Assembly: GCA_003260075.1 (NCBI GenBank)
Contig: QLIY01000004.1
Span: 1-64,000 of the forward strand
Direction of reading: 5' to 3'
DNA length: 64,000 nt
Source of the DNA: Phallusia mammillata
Taxonomy: Eukaryota; Chordata; Ascidiacea; Phlebobranchia; Ascidiidae
Shown here: piece by piece, positions 1 to 13,207 of the stretch
How positions within the stretch are numbered: the first letter of the stretch is position 1
Layout: every line of letters starts with the position of its first letter
Made by a program: the position numbers and the translations under genes
The notes under the pieces: model-generated
What the model was told of the DNA's origin: nothing
The model's database searches: none
The model's input: the letters and a program-made list of their open reading frames with translations, nothing else

Positions 1-166
1 AATAATAAAACTGATTTGGTGACCTACAAAAAGTGTGGAACGTTACACTCGGCGTGCTTTTACCAAAAACGTGACTTGCCAAACTGACTGTGGTTCGACG
101 GGACAGCCAAACGCTTTATTGATTTATTCCATGTCTGCATAAATAAAAAAAGCATGGATTCGCCTA

Positions 167-327
167 ACAACTTGGTGACAAAAGTCATTTTTGGTAATTA
201 ATTTAATTCCTTTGATAGTTGAGAGACGAAACCACAATGATGAGTCTACAACTTGGTGACAAAAGTCATTTTGGGTAATTTATATATTCCTTTGACAGTT
301 GAGAGACAAAACCACAATAAAGAGGGA
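167..327. repeat. Two-unit tandem repeat, period about 81 bp
   Basis: The motif ACAACTTGGTGACAAAAGTC starts at 167 and again at 248. It is followed in both copies by related sequence ending in GTTGAGAGAC and AAACCACAAT. The copies differ at scattered bases, so the duplication is old. No function is suggested. Confidence 0.75.
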
Positions 328-1080
328 CGAAACTACACTAAATTTCAATGCTAAAGCCAATTAACACTTCAGCAAACGAAATCTTAAGTTGCTGTAAGGA
401 ATTTTCAGTTTTACCACTACTGCTTTTTTGATTCAATTCACCTAAATATTATGGGCTTGGTTTGTGGCGTCACAAACAAAACTAAGATATGAATTAAACA
501 ATTGCTTTCATTGGTACTTGTGGTTAAACAAAAAAGTCTTGATCACTCAAATAAGATTGCAAAGACATAACCTCATGGAGCTCAACGAAAAGGCGCCTTC
601 AACAACTAAAGGACCAAAGACTTTGGTTTGGAAAGAGCTGGCCTAGAGTGTTAATAGAGTGGTGTAGCGTGCAGTCTTTAAAAGCACATAAGCATCTACG
701 GCGCATGTATCCCGCGGCCTCAAGGCAGTTCAAAAATTGGCCCTGGACAAACTTTGAGTTGGTGACCCCTGGCCTAAACAAAAGCGCTCTTAAACTAGGC
801 AGTAGGGATGCAGAGTAAGAATGGGTGCATACCATAAAATATTGCAGCAAAAGTAGGACCAAGTTTTAAGTGTGTGCATGATTACCAAAGCACCACAATT
901 TCAAAAATGCTATTTTCGTTTTCAAACTACACTTTTTTACTTTACGTTTGTGTTTTGACGAACAAAGCATATTAATTGTTACGCCAATACTATGGGGGCA
1001 TAGAATTGCAGCATTAGTTATAAAGGGTGCATAAAATTCGAAGGGTGGGAAGTGGTTAAAGAGCATTGTTGTGCTCCGAG

Positions 1081-1085
1081 AAAAA
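1081..1085 (-). terminator. Pol III terminator of the tRNA-Thr gene
   Basis: A run of five T residues on the minus strand begins five bases after the tRNA 3' end. Four or more T residues are the standard RNA polymerase III stop signal. Confidence 0.75.
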
Positions 1086-1090
1086 GAGGG

Positions 1091-1163
1091 AGGCACCACT
1101 GGGATTCGAACCCAGGATCTCCTGTTTACTAGACAGGCGCTGTAACCGCTTAGCCATGGCGCC
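1091..1163 (-). tRNA. tRNA-Thr (anticodon AGT)
   Basis: Read on the minus strand, the sequence folds as a complete 73-nt cloverleaf. The acceptor arms GGCGCCA and TGGTGCC pair apart from one wobble or mismatch, followed by discriminator T. The anticodon stem CCTGT/ACAGG closes the loop CTAGTAA with anticodon AGT. The T arm is CTGGG-TTCGAAT-CCCAG, and the B box GGTTCGAAT is intact. The sequence closely resembles vertebrate tRNA-Thr(AGT). There is no intron. Five T residues on the coding strand lie just downstream (complement of 1081-1085) and would stop RNA polymerase III. It decodes Thr ACN codons after A34-to-inosine editing. Confidence 0.95.
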
Positions 1164-1907
1164 GCGGCGAAGACACACCGAAATCGCGTTTATGTACCAA
1201 CAAGTACGACCGACTGGACACATTATTTGGAAGTTTTTTGGAAATGCTCTGCGAATCTGAATAAAATCTCATGATGGGCCTTTTCCCGTCGCTTTGATCA
1301 TGTGTGTCCCATGATAAGACAACAGTAGCTATCATAACGTCATTAAGTTCGCGCGCTACATCCTTTGAAAGTTGCCTATTTCAACAAAACACGTAACAAA
1401 CCAAATAGCAGCGCCGATATTATTCCATCGCATTTTCAGTCGGCCAACACTGCCGAGCGAACGAGATTACAATTATGCTGGACTTAGGAGCCGGCGTTTT
1501 CGTCTTTGATGTGTATTTAAATAAACACAAGAATAAATCAAACCTGCCTCAATGATAGGAGCAATAAAAGTCGCGCGAAATCGTGTCAGGAACACTTTGA
1601 AAGTTAAAATAAACTTGTTAGAGCCATATGTCGTTAAAACAACACAATATTAAAGCGCATTGTGAAATAATTAAGTATTTTAATTGTAGTGCCAAAGCCC
1701 AGAGTAGGCTAGGCTATGCTAATCACACCCCGAACTTCGTTATACCCCTTAATTGTCACTAGGCTACTCGAAGATAAAATTTGTGCCCAGAGTTATCACA
1801 CACACTATTGTAGAAGCAACACAAAAGATTGTACGATTTCTGCGTAGGGTAAATTTACTAGCGATTAAAAAACTTGCCCAATAAGTTATTGCCACAAAGT
1901 TAGACCA
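1164..1907. other. Intergenic, nothing recognised
   Basis: AT-rich sequence upstream of the tRNA gene on its own strand. No coding exon, repeat family or RNA gene could be supported. Confidence 0.45.
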
Positions 1908-2131
1908 CCCAGCAGACACACGACGTCCTATCGACGTTGAATAGATGTCGAAATGATGTCACGACGTCGAATCGACGAATTTCGACGTTCGGTCGTTATC
2001 TGTCCGTGATTACTACGTCTATTAGACGTCCAGTTTTGGTAAATATCGGACCAAACCAGAGGGTCGAAGTTTAGACGTCTTTNGTCGTGACCACAATTCG
2101 ACGTCTATATGACGTACATGTGTCTGCTGGG
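1908..2131. mobile_element. GACGTC-rich MITE with 13-bp terminal inverted repeats
   Basis: The left end CCCAGCAGACACA is the exact reverse complement of the right end TGTGTCTGCTGGG, giving a 224-bp unit. The interior is full of GACGTC/TCGACG motifs in both orientations, so the element is partly self-complementary. There is no open reading frame, so it would be a non-autonomous DNA transposon. No clear target duplication was seen, so the superfamily is unassigned. One undetermined base lies at 2083. Confidence 0.75.
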
Positions 2132-2890
2132 CAGGCTACATGTTGAACTTGCTGCTGAGATATCCAATGCATTCATTTACAAAGACTATTTAATTACAGT
2201 TTTTCGCAAGGTATGTCGGAAATTATAAACAAACGTTTACATAACACACACCAACAAAATTCGTGAAAATGTACGACAGTACGAAAATTTGGTCTTGCCT
2301 CTTAAACCCTAGCAGTATAAAAACAATGCGAAAGTACGGAATATATCATATTTTCGGACTAATACTCCCTCTTACATCCGACATGTGATGGACAGAGCGA
2401 GTGGCTTATATCAAGTATGAAAACTTTGCTGCGGACGTTTGTTTGTTGTGCTTTCTAGATGCTTTGTGTTTGTCTACTTAAAACCCGTCCCTTGTTACTT
2501 TAGCATTGCTGCTTGTCCTTCAATTAACACACACGGTGGCCAAGACTGTATTAAGACGTCATTGTACGGAGTTAGACATACCAGAAAAGGTTCAATATTA
2601 GGGCATGACAACTTTGGCTATATATTAAAAGTTGTCTGTGCCAATCCTAAGCGAATGCGGATCACCGGAAAGCAAATATTCAGTCAGCGAGCACGGATTG
2701 CTACACGCCCTTTAGGTAGGCTACACGTCGATGCCTGGTCGTGGAATCATTCATGGGGCCAACGATGCAGTCACCGGTTACTAGGCAATAAAACTTCAAT
2801 AACCGTTTGGCACGCTTTTCAATAATGAAGTCAAAGGTTATTTATCGGGAGAGAGTAAGTCCAGATGTTTAAAGCTACAGGGCATCGGAA
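2132..2890. other. Intergenic, no supported gene
   Basis: The longest open frame (2439-2825, about 128 codons, no ATG needed) resembles no family I know and has no splice context. It is treated as chance. Nothing else was recognised. Confidence 0.4.
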
Positions 2891-2897
2891 GCGCAGC

Positions 2898-2974
2898 TAT
2901 ATAAAACCAGGGGTTGGGTCGTTAGATAATAGAAAACAGAATGAGTTTGAGTGAAACAGTTCATTTGGTTGTTG
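2898..2974 (+). promoter_or_regulatory. Possible core promoter and 5' non-coding exon of the Hox gene
   Basis: TATATAAAA occurs at 2898-2906. About 70 bases downstream is a donor-like site, TTG|GTAAAT at 2974/2975. A good acceptor, TTACAG, ends at 3747, 29 bases before the Hox start codon. Together these allow a short untranslated first exon and an intron of about 770 bp. A small ATG frame at 2941 would not join in frame with the Hox coding sequence. The link is inferred. A competing model is spliced-leader trans-splicing straight to the acceptor at 3747. Confidence 0.3.
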
Positions 2975-3564
2975 GTAAATTGCTTATAACGCATGTAAAC
3001 ATTACATTACTTTATAATATTTGTGCAAATAGTACAGCTTAATGAGCCATTCATTACTGTGCAGTAATAAATTATTAGTAACTTATTTAGTACTTCAAGT
3101 ATTGCTCTGAACCCCACAAAAGGTTCGAGCAGAAATCGAATATTCGGTTAAAATGCCGAATAATTGAACGAGCCCATCATACTTGAATCTCAAGTTGTAA
3201 GTAGAGGTAAACTAATTCAAACACTAAATTAAATACACATTTTAATTCGCTAAATCCGAAACTTGAAGCTTAAATGTTGTGCCTACTTTTAAAAGTCGCG
3301 CTATGGTTAAAATCTAAGGAAGTTGAGGGCGACATCGAAACGTGCATGGGTCAAAAGCAATGGTTGGATGAAATGTGGATCGTTAATACATAGCCTACCA
3401 CTTTAAGCACAGTTTTCTTCAAACAAACGCATGCTAGTGACTAATGGCGCAATTTATCGATATTCTGAACAGAAAGTATCACAATAAACTAGATATTTCG
3501 CACCCTTTTTATCTGAATTTCACGTGACTAAAGTGGATATATACGTGTAAATGATGTGGCTTTC

Positions 3565-3668
3565 ATATCACTGATAATGGCATAAACATTTGCCGAAACG
3601 TTTGAAAAATAAAGCATGTCGCTTTTTTCGTCTATTTAGGCCGTTATCATTAAATTTATGAACATAGT
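3565..3668. repeat. Partial copy of the dispersed foldback repeat
   Basis: This stretch matches the right half of the foldback element at 13208-13409. Shared words include CTGATAATGGCAT, AAACGTTTGA, AATAAAGCATGTCG and GTCTATTTAGGCCGTTAT, then TTATGAACA. It lies about 110 bp upstream of the Hox start codon. Transposon origin is inferred from the repeated occurrence. Confidence 0.6.
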
Positions 3669-3776
3669 ATTTATATAGTATTCCTAACTAGATATATTAC
3701 TCAAAAATGCTTGACTATTTTTTATCAATTGCTACCTTGTGTTACAGCGCGGTTTTTATAAAGGTTCAGCTGAATA

Positions 3777-5207
<1,431 letters not shown>

Positions 5208-5890
5208 CACTGATGTTACAAGCGAATTCATTCTTTTATATCTGTTGCGTTATATTTGGTCCCATGTTTTTTTTATCAGGCCAATCTCGTATTGTCGTAT
5301 GTGTAACGCAACACCATGTTTCGTGTGCATATAGTGAGCGAAAATGAACAAATAAGCCATTTATTCGACATTTTTACATTTGTTGTGTTAAACTGTGTGT
5401 TGATATAAAGAAAGTGTCACAATATTGTAGAGTACCCTGTTAGACGAACACCATATAAACTTCAAACAGAAACGGTTAACTATACAAGTTAATTAGGCAT
5501 GAACTCATGTAGGTAAACCCATTTTTTTCCTAAGCCTAGTAAAACGCACCGTAAAACCGAGGTAACAAATCAGGCATTTTTTTAAGTTTGTAAAGATGAA
5601 TTTCGTGTTATTTTAAGAAAAAGTTTCACAATTTAGGCAAAATCATCCACCGCGTTTTGCAAACTGGGTGGACGGAACCGACTTCAGTCATAAAATTTTG
5701 TTTGTGCCCCCCTCCCCCCTAAAGTCCACTAACAAAGGTAAAAATGAGGCTATAATAGTCCAGGACAATTTCCTGGCCAAAACAAAACACAAGTGTATGG
5801 TGCCCAAGGTACTTTTATATCTAAGCTTATTGCTGTGTTTTTTTCGTTTACATGTCTACCCAGGTCTGTAACATCACAAACAGTACTTAT
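5208..5890. other. Convergent 3' intergenic region (Hox6 / P450)
   Basis: The Hox and P450 genes end facing each other 683 bp apart, so this stretch should hold both 3' untranslated regions. AATAAA on the minus strand at 5360-5365 could serve the P450. No plus-strand AATAAA was noticed near the Hox stop codon. No coding sequence was found. Confidence 0.5.
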
Positions 5891-8800
5891 CTACCGCTCC
5901 TTCAAGACCATTTTGTAGTCTTTTGGTTCACACGTTATGGAGCTAACAGCATCAAGGTGCGGTGGCTTGTCACCAGGCAACACAATAAACCTTTGAAGTA
6001 TCTTTGCAAGGAAAATGTATATCTCAGTTCTTGCAAGTGTTTCCCCCATACAGGATCTTGGCCCGATTCCAAAGGGTATAATTTTCTTGGATAAAATAAA
6101 CTGCCCGTTTTCATCAATGTGACGATATGGGTCAAACAGCCATGGATCAGACCAAACCTTTGGATCCATGTGAGTGGCCCAGAAATTGGGCAAGATCTAG
6201 TTAAAAAAGAATGCATCCAAAAGTGGATCGAAACTCCTCAATGTTCAATATCAATCAAAATGATTTACAGATTGAACTTGCATAAATATCAATCTTTGAA
6301 TCATTCAAAAATGAAAGAAGTGCATTTCACTATTCGCTTGACGAGATATTTTTTTCATGTAAAATTCACACATTTTTTGGAGGGTACGTTAGCCTATATC
6401 TAAAAACTAATCAAAGCAGGACTGAATACTTACTGTAGTCCCTGCTGGAATGTGGAAGTCGTATATTTCCACATCAGCGTTTGATGTCATATGTTTTAGC
6501 TCAATTGGGATAACGGTAAACCGTCTGGTCACTTCTTGAATATAGGCATTCAAAAATGGGGTTTTAGCCTTTAAAGATGTTGACACCATGCCATCACTTC
6601 CTGCAAGAACCAAAATACCTCCTTTAGTGCTGTGAGGACCTGAAAGTACTACAACCGCATTTTCGTATATGCATTAAGGATAGTGTAATGGCCACAAAAA
6701 AGGCTGATATGAAATTTTAAACACACTGTTTGGTACAATACCGAAGACGTTCCAAATTTCTTCGTTAAGTGGGTCTTGAAACTGTGGGTAGTACAAATAG
6801 GCGTGTAGAGCAAACGACAACGTGCTCCCAGTCTCCTCAGCTCCAGCTTCTAACAAATCGTGGACAAACCACTTTCCTTCATCATTCTACGCACAGTTAA
6901 CAGTTTTACCAAATGTTGTTTGTCGTCGAATTTCTGTACATCTTCGGCAGTGATTCCCAACCGGGGAGAAATGTTTAAACTTGAGGGAAGGAATTCACTT
7001 CGATTTGTACATGTGGTTTGTCAATATACACTTTAGATTTGGGAAGTAAACCTGTGAAGTTGGTAAAAGACCCAATTTTAAATGATCTTTGTATGGTTTG
7101 GCATCTTCTCTGTAGTCTATTGAGGGGAATACAAATATTTTGAATTTTTAAAGAAGGAATTTGTCGATAAAGGTTGGGAACCACTGATCTATGGGTTCAT
7201 ACTTTAAATGTAGTTAATTGCTGAGACTTAAAAAGACCCGCGAAGCTCCCGTATCACACAATTTGCGAATACGCCGCATAAGACGAGAGTCAGAGAAAGA
7301 AGGCAATCTGTCCGGTTCGCTGCAGTATGAAAGCACACGATAACGGTAGTGAGAGAGGCCTATACTACCTTATGGCAATGGCAAGGCAGTACAAGATTTC
7401 GTTTGCATATTTACAAACATTGTTCAAAAAAAGAGTAACCAAAAGCAACAAAACACGTCTTTCCCACCGTAAATCCTTGCTTCAACTCAGGGTTGCCAAA
7501 GCGTTGTTCGTGAATAAAAACATCAATAAAGTCCCGAATATCATTAGGGTCAAATGCTTTTTCGTGTCTTTTCCAATGTTTTTCAATGACATCTAGGTGG
7601 ACAACGGTAATAATAAACAGGCAACTTTCAATACACTAAAGTATATTGCATTATGTATATAGGTTACCGTGTATTTTGAACTGTTTCTTTATGAACCGAT
7701 CAAGTGCCCATGAAAATGGCGGGACCATCCTTAACCCAGGATGCAAGTCGATAAATATAAGCCAGGGATCAGTAAACCTAAAAAAGCAAAAACGCAGTTT
7801 CAGCTGTCATATCCAAACTGCTGTGCTTCATCAGGCTTACAAGTTAGTTAAATTGAAGATAATCCCAGCAAGCTCGGGATCGTCAAATTCGTATCGTTGC
7901 CCAAATGTCATTTTGCACACAATGTTGGTGGTAACCAAGCGAAAATAGTGCTGCAAAAAAACGTTGCATAAATACAAGGCCCATATATGTGTGGCGCTAC
8001 GCCGTTAGAGCGGGTAGATCAACTGACACCACAACACAATTCAACCCTAGATTTAGCTAAATTTCGATAAGTTGCGCAATGAGCTGAGTAATTAATTTAC
8101 CAGCTAAAGAGGAGTAGGGTTGGAAAAGCCTTTTTTATAGAAACCTTACACCAGGAACCAATATATCTTATTGAATTGTTATGATAATACACTTGCCCAA
8201 CCCAAACCATCAGCACTTTCAGAGATATACCGCTTCAAATAGGTGTTCGCGCTCTTTGCGCCACCAATCGAATGTAGCTAAATGTGCGGCTGACGTTAGG
8301 TAGGGCGTAAGTGGATTTTCCGTTAACATTGATTTTTGTACTTCTGCTTTGTGTTCATAATGTTAAAAATGTACGTCTTCGTGAAGAAAGAAGTGATGTC
8401 CAACCTTCATGCTAATTAGTTTTTCTCCTTTATGCCGCAAGTACTCCAAAAACTCGTTTGCCTCTTCGTTAATCTTTGTTTCGATTTCCGTTTTTCCAAC
8501 GCCAAATCTGTTGATAGCAATTTTTTTAGTTACTAAGTTCGGAAAATTGCCACTTATGCTCAGCCCATAACAAGACAAACAACTTACCCCCTAAGTGCTT
8601 TATATCCAAACTGCTTTTGTGATTTAAACTCCTCATCAGAGTATGACTTTGACGAGATATATCTACTACCAGGTATAAGCTTGAATATGGTGAAGGGACG
8701 GTCATTAAACTGGGCGCTTTGCTTTACGAATGCCTGCATGACAAAATAATTGTTTACTATACGTTTGGTTAAAATTGCACCGTATGATACATAGGTAAGC

Positions 8801-10303
8801 AAGTTTCGTTGAACATGTGGTGCCGCCTAAGAGCGGCTAGTTGTACAAGTTGACGTTACATTATGCAACAAAAACAATTTTGCGTAGGGCCAGTGGTTCT
8901 CAAACTTTTTTTTGTTACGACGCCTCTGGAAAAGTTTTCTGGACTTGCGACGCACCAGCAAATAAAAGTTAATGATGAAACTTATCAATAAACAGTTAAT
9001 TTAAATCTATTAAACAGCACTTAGAGAACAATTTTAGCCTAAGTGTTTTTCGACAAAGTTCTGCAAACTGCACTCAACACTTTCAGTGCACCCGGCAATC
9101 ACGTGCGGGCTTTTGTCAATTGTTTTAATTATTGCGCACAATTGCATTGTCTTGTCTGCTGCAAGGCCTCAACAGCATCAATAACGAATTACAATGAAAG
9201 TAATGTTTCAACTTACGCTCAATATAAACTGATGCACAAAAATTTACTGCTGCAACTCATGCACAATAATCACATAAAACTTTAGCTAACAATTATACGT
9301 TATTACTCCCTCAAGCCTTTGCTAGAAAAGTCGCCTTTGTTACATTGTTATGAAGACTCCGTTCACATAATCAAGTTTAATGCCCGCCAAGCGTCGCCCC
9401 AGACACGCGCCTATCACGCACTTGCTGCTTGTACTGTTTGCTCTCGACGTACATTAACGGACAGCCGCGTTTTTGATTTAAAACTTTCGAGGTAAATTTA
9501 CGTCAATCCGCACTCTACGCAAAAGTATTTGGACGTAGATATACGTCAACCGCACTGAAACCTCATTTTTATGAGATAAACTGAGTTCAGCCACGAAACG
9601 GAAATATTCTGCGACGCCCTTGGAAAATTGAAACGACGCACCAGGGCGTCGCGACGCACAGTTTGAGAACCACTGGCGTAGGCTATTGGAATGTAACTTA
9701 TAAGCTATTCAAAACACAAAAAGATAATAAAGAAGCATTGCGTTGTGTCATTTTTGCACAAAAATATCCATTTAGGTCTTGTGAAGAGCAAAACAATTTA
9801 ACAAAAATTGTCACTTGAATAAGATAGGTATGTTTCCAATTGCAAATCCAACTTTATGGAAGGCAAGTCGGTATGTTGGCTAGAGTAAATACTACACAAA
9901 ATGTATCTATACCCAAGCCGGCTAGAATACTTGTAACGCAATAAATCTCCCGGATTTAAACGATACGACTGTTCTAACAGAATGAAACACATACATGGAA
10001 AGCGTCTCTTCATAGTTTTTTAACAACAAAGCACTAGTGTTAAGTTACCTGGTGTATTGCGTTATACGAATTAAGAACCACGACGTCATCCCTTCCCATT
10101 CGCATCGACATAACAGGTCCATATTTGTCAAAACTCCATTTGGCAATCTTGTGTTCAGCAAACTCCCCCAGAAACGGCAGAACACCCAAGACTGGAATTC
10201 CCAAAGGACCGGGTGGAAAACGTGGATGAGGTCTTCTCCGCCAATATACAATAAGCAATACAATTACAGTTATGATTCCGTATAGTGTTACGGTTGACAA
10301 CAT
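5891..10303 (-). CDS. Microsomal cytochrome P450, CYP2-type
   Basis: Haem monooxygenase of the endoplasmic reticulum. Nine exons join in phase: 10303-10049, 8733-8588, 8507-8405, 7950-7841, 7777-7668, 7592-7468, 6886-6742, 6600-6434, 6196-5891. The 488 aa is the normal family length. An N-terminal membrane helix (about residues 5-20) is followed by the proline-rich hinge PPGPLGIPVLG. Further marks are the K-helix ExxR as E354-V-T-R357, a PERF-like DPYRHI at 409-414, and the haem loop FGIGPRSCMG (429-438) with Cys436 as the iron ligand. The I-helix reads AGAEET at 297-302; family members normally have AGxETT, so Glu replaces the conserved Thr. I chose the ATG at 10303, next to the membrane helix; an in-frame ATG at 10330 would add nine residues. 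The exon 3 donor (GTTGGA) is weak but the phase fits. Substrate and subfamily are unknown. Confidence 0.93.
6948..7186. mobile_element. hAT-like short element in a P450 intron
   Basis: Ends CAGTGATTCCCAACC and GGTTGGGAACCACTG are near-perfect inverted repeats. The flanks ATCTTCGG and ATCTATGG match at 6 of 8 positions, as an aged 8-bp target duplication. It lies in the intron between P450 exons 6 and 7, 61 bp from the exon 7 acceptor. There is no coding capacity, so it is a MITE-sized derivative. Confidence 0.75.
8891..9675. mobile_element. hAT-like element (CAGTGGTTCTCAAAC family), 785 bp
   Basis: The left end CAGTGGTTCTCAAAC and right end GTTTGAGAACCACTG are exact inverted repeats. GCGTAGGGC precedes and GCGTAGGC follows, an 8-bp target duplication with one extra base. 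Subterminal GACGCC/GCGTCGC motifs match the shorter copy at 39532-39746. It sits in the first intron of the P450 gene. The interior has no convincing transposase. Confidence 0.85.
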
Positions 10304-11429
10304 TTCACAATAGATATTTAAATTGAGCACTAATTAATTCACTTTTCCTAATAGATAAGCCATTATAACTTACATATGATATGTCAGACTACTCATATAC
10401 AACTGATGATAAGCTTTGCACAAGTTTATCAACTTATGTACATGCCAGACCGCGAATTAACTATACACAAAAAGTAACTACACAGAACTGCCTTGAGGCA
10501 TCCTGAAAAGCTTAACTGCTAGAAGTTTTGTGTAACGGCTCAAAGACGGCATTTTATCTCTAATACGCTTAGTTGCACATGTTTTTGACCTAAACCACCT
10601 TCACGGTTAAACCAAACAATGCTTTCTGCGTAGGTTGCTTGCCTAAATAGATATACTTGTAGTACTAGGGCTGTAAAGCCACTATCGATCTCGAAACGTT
10701 GTTAAAAATAAAGCCAAAATTAGGTCCAAAAGTCAAATTTGTCAAGGTCAAATTTTCATACAAAAGTGGCCTATAGAGTAAAGTCAGGCCTAAAACAAGC
10801 CATTTTTTTCAAACTGAAGCCCAAACCCGAAACGACTAACAACTCTGCTTCGTGATGATTAAACGAAATTTGTAGTTGATCGGTTCAACAGACGATAATT
10901 TTTATGACTAAAAACCATAAGTGAGTTTCCGGTCTCTGTCATGTTGCAGATGATGCTTTAGCACGCATGGGGTCACCAAAGGTAGCGAGTTGTATGATGA
11001 AGTCAACCAGGCCGGTGTAGTGCAATGCAGAGGCAAATATGCATCAGAAAACGTGCCGATTGGACGCAGAAACTTAAAACATACATTTAACACTGTTTTT
11101 TTTCTTTAAAGTTGTGAACACCTTTGAAAATTAATTATTTCGAAAACGTTTCGAAGGAAATCAAACATTTAGTCCTAAAACAAGCAAACCTTAAAAGTAT
11201 TATTAACGATACATTCACCGCTTTAGTACGTCAACCACTACTGTCAATAATGATAAACAAAGACTGGCATCACAATCACTGCGTGACTATACTGCCACAT
11301 CATTGAAACAGTGCTTCGGTCTATCATGTACCTTATAAGTCATTATTGAAGCTAGTCTATAATGTAGTCTTACTTAAAAGTAACGTCGGGTAACCAATGG
11401 TTCGTCAAACTGGCCCTAGTAACTCAATA
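10304..11429. other. Upstream region of the P450 gene, no gene seen
   Basis: Should contain the P450 promoter on the minus strand, but no clear TATA box or initiator was identified. Only short, unrelated open frames occur. Confidence 0.4.
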
Positions 11430-11771
11430 CAGAGCTGTAAGTCGGGTCGGGCTTTTCGGGTCTAGGTTTTGTTGAACAAACGGGCTTGATTCGGGCCTGA
11501 CTTTAAATTCTGTGTGCGTTGTGTTTTCACATAAAATTACCCAACTAAATAGCTAGTTGCTCGACCTCACCTAATGCCCAACAGCACTTAAACGCGTTTT
11601 TAAAAAAAAATTATACTCTGTACAGTAGTGCGTTTTGTAGGCTTTTATGGAGATGCCTGTCAATTTAACTTTCTGGCGTAAACGGGCCTCTAAAACAATT
11701 CGGGTTCGGGCTGGGCTTTGGGCATATACTTTCGAGTTCGGGCTCGAATTTTAGTCCCGCTTACAACTCCG
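11430..11771. mobile_element. hAT-like element (CAGAGYTGTAAGTCGGG family)
   Basis: Starts CAGAGCTGTAAGTCGGGTCGGG and ends CCCGCTTACAACTCCG, imperfect inverted repeats. The flanks ACTCAATA and ATTCAATC agree at 6 of 8 positions. CGGG-rich words inside recur at 19729-19800 and 39829-39965, which look like truncated copies of the same family. Confidence 0.6.
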
Positions 11772-13207
11772 ATTCAATCTTTAAAGACGGTTTGTTTTAA
11801 ACACTATAACCAATAAACCACTACTTTCATATTCAACCACAACTAAACAATTGCGTCAAACCGTTCTCATAGCACTGCACAATTTGTTTCTAGGTCTTGA
11901 GATCAGTTTTGGCATTGCGGTTTCAGTTCTACTACATTTTTTTACGAGTGCCTACAAATGGGTTTTCCAACTTGAACATTGGGCAATCTCTGCGCTACAA
12001 CAACACAATTTAACTATATGGAAAGTAGCTTCCTGGTAATTCGTGCACGAATCTGAAATTATTCATGAAAAGTTCAAACGTGCTTCCTGGTCAGATTGCA
12101 CATGACAAACCTCAATATGGATAATGTGTTAGGGAATAACGATATTTGCAGCACACACTCAATTCTTTGCGTTATAAAAGAAAATGACTCACTGACTTTT
12201 AGTGGGTGTTTTTGGTAAGGCTAAACCCGTGCACCCCTGAAATACAGCTCGTGCAAAATTGTTGGTTCGATCAAGCGCTAAAAATGTGAACGTTTTTGCA
12301 CAGGTAACAGCGTTAATACTTACTTTAGAAACTTTCTTTCCATTCCTAATCCTTCAACGTTCGTATGGAAATTTACAGCTTACGTGAAGTAAGAAGTTGT
12401 TTGGGTGTAAAAACAAATTGAAGTTGGACTGCTTTCTCAAGCTTCGTAGCATCATTAAATATCGTTGACTGCACTTACTGAACCTAAAATGTATTTCTGT
12501 TAAGCATAGCCCATTACACCAAAAAGTAATATAGCATGCAGTTATTACTGTTAACGAATTACTCTACTAAATAAAAGCAATTTTCATTTTATGTTTTATG
12601 CAACCGAAACAATATAGCCTATAGTGTGTTTTGGATTGTCATAGACTATAGTTTACATGCATCAACAAGGTATGGTTCTTAACAAAACATCCACGGGACA
12701 TTTAGACAAGGCTCAATTCAGGGTTTTGGTTGAACATGTTTTTCATTGCATATCCAGATATAATCCAACACATTAAAAATTACATTTTAGACGCAATTGT
12801 ACACTTAATGTACGAAAAGCGTTCAACAACTGCAAGTACAACACAAACATAGCACGTTAACTTGCCTATTGGTTCTATAGCTTTTTTCCAATTTCGTATT
12901 TTGCCCAAATGCAGAGAAATTTGGCATGTTTCGTTGCCAGCGGACAGAAACGAAAACCCTTCAACAAACAGGTTGCGGAAATTTGAATAATGCATGTCGA
13001 TAAGTCTTGTGTAATGCATGTCGATAAGTCTTGTGAAGATGAATAAAAGAAAGACAATCGTATCGTGCCGTGATTGTAAGTGCCAACTCAGTGCAAACCA
13101 AAAACTACTGTATAACTTGGAGAAGCAATTTCGGCGCAACCTTTGTGTACACTGTACACATTTGGTCTCTTTGCACTGGTCGTCTTTTAACAAAACCAAA
13201 ACAATTT
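11772..13207. other. Gene-free repeat-derived DNA
   Basis: 12190-12250 resembles the interior of the hAT-like element at 45243-45590 (shared TTTTAGTGGGTGTTT and ACAGCTCGTG), so it is an old fragment. A 24-bp unit AATGCATGTCGATAAGTCTT is duplicated in tandem at 12989-13035. A minus-strand open frame over 12780-13250 runs through these repeats and is not considered a gene. Confidence 0.45.

Larger units (their letters stand above)
1..1090. other. Non-coding stretch with one tandem duplication
   Basis: No gene is supported here. Short open frames show no family resemblance and no plausible splice partners. The only clear structure is the direct duplication at 167-327, listed separately. The stretch lies on the 3' side of the minus-strand tRNA gene and may extend into a neighbouring gene outside the window. 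Confidence 0.5.

Noticed and set aside
2439..2825. 128-codon open frame upstream of the Hox gene
   Set aside because: No ATG at its start, no family resemblance, no splice context, and composition typical of chance frames.
6894..6947. Extra P450 exon reading DVQKFDDKQHL before exon 7
   Set aside because: It would need a 23-bp intron to rejoin the known exon. Skipping it joins exon 6 (ending LKQGFT) to exon 7 (NDEGKW) in perfect phase and gives the normal family spacing.
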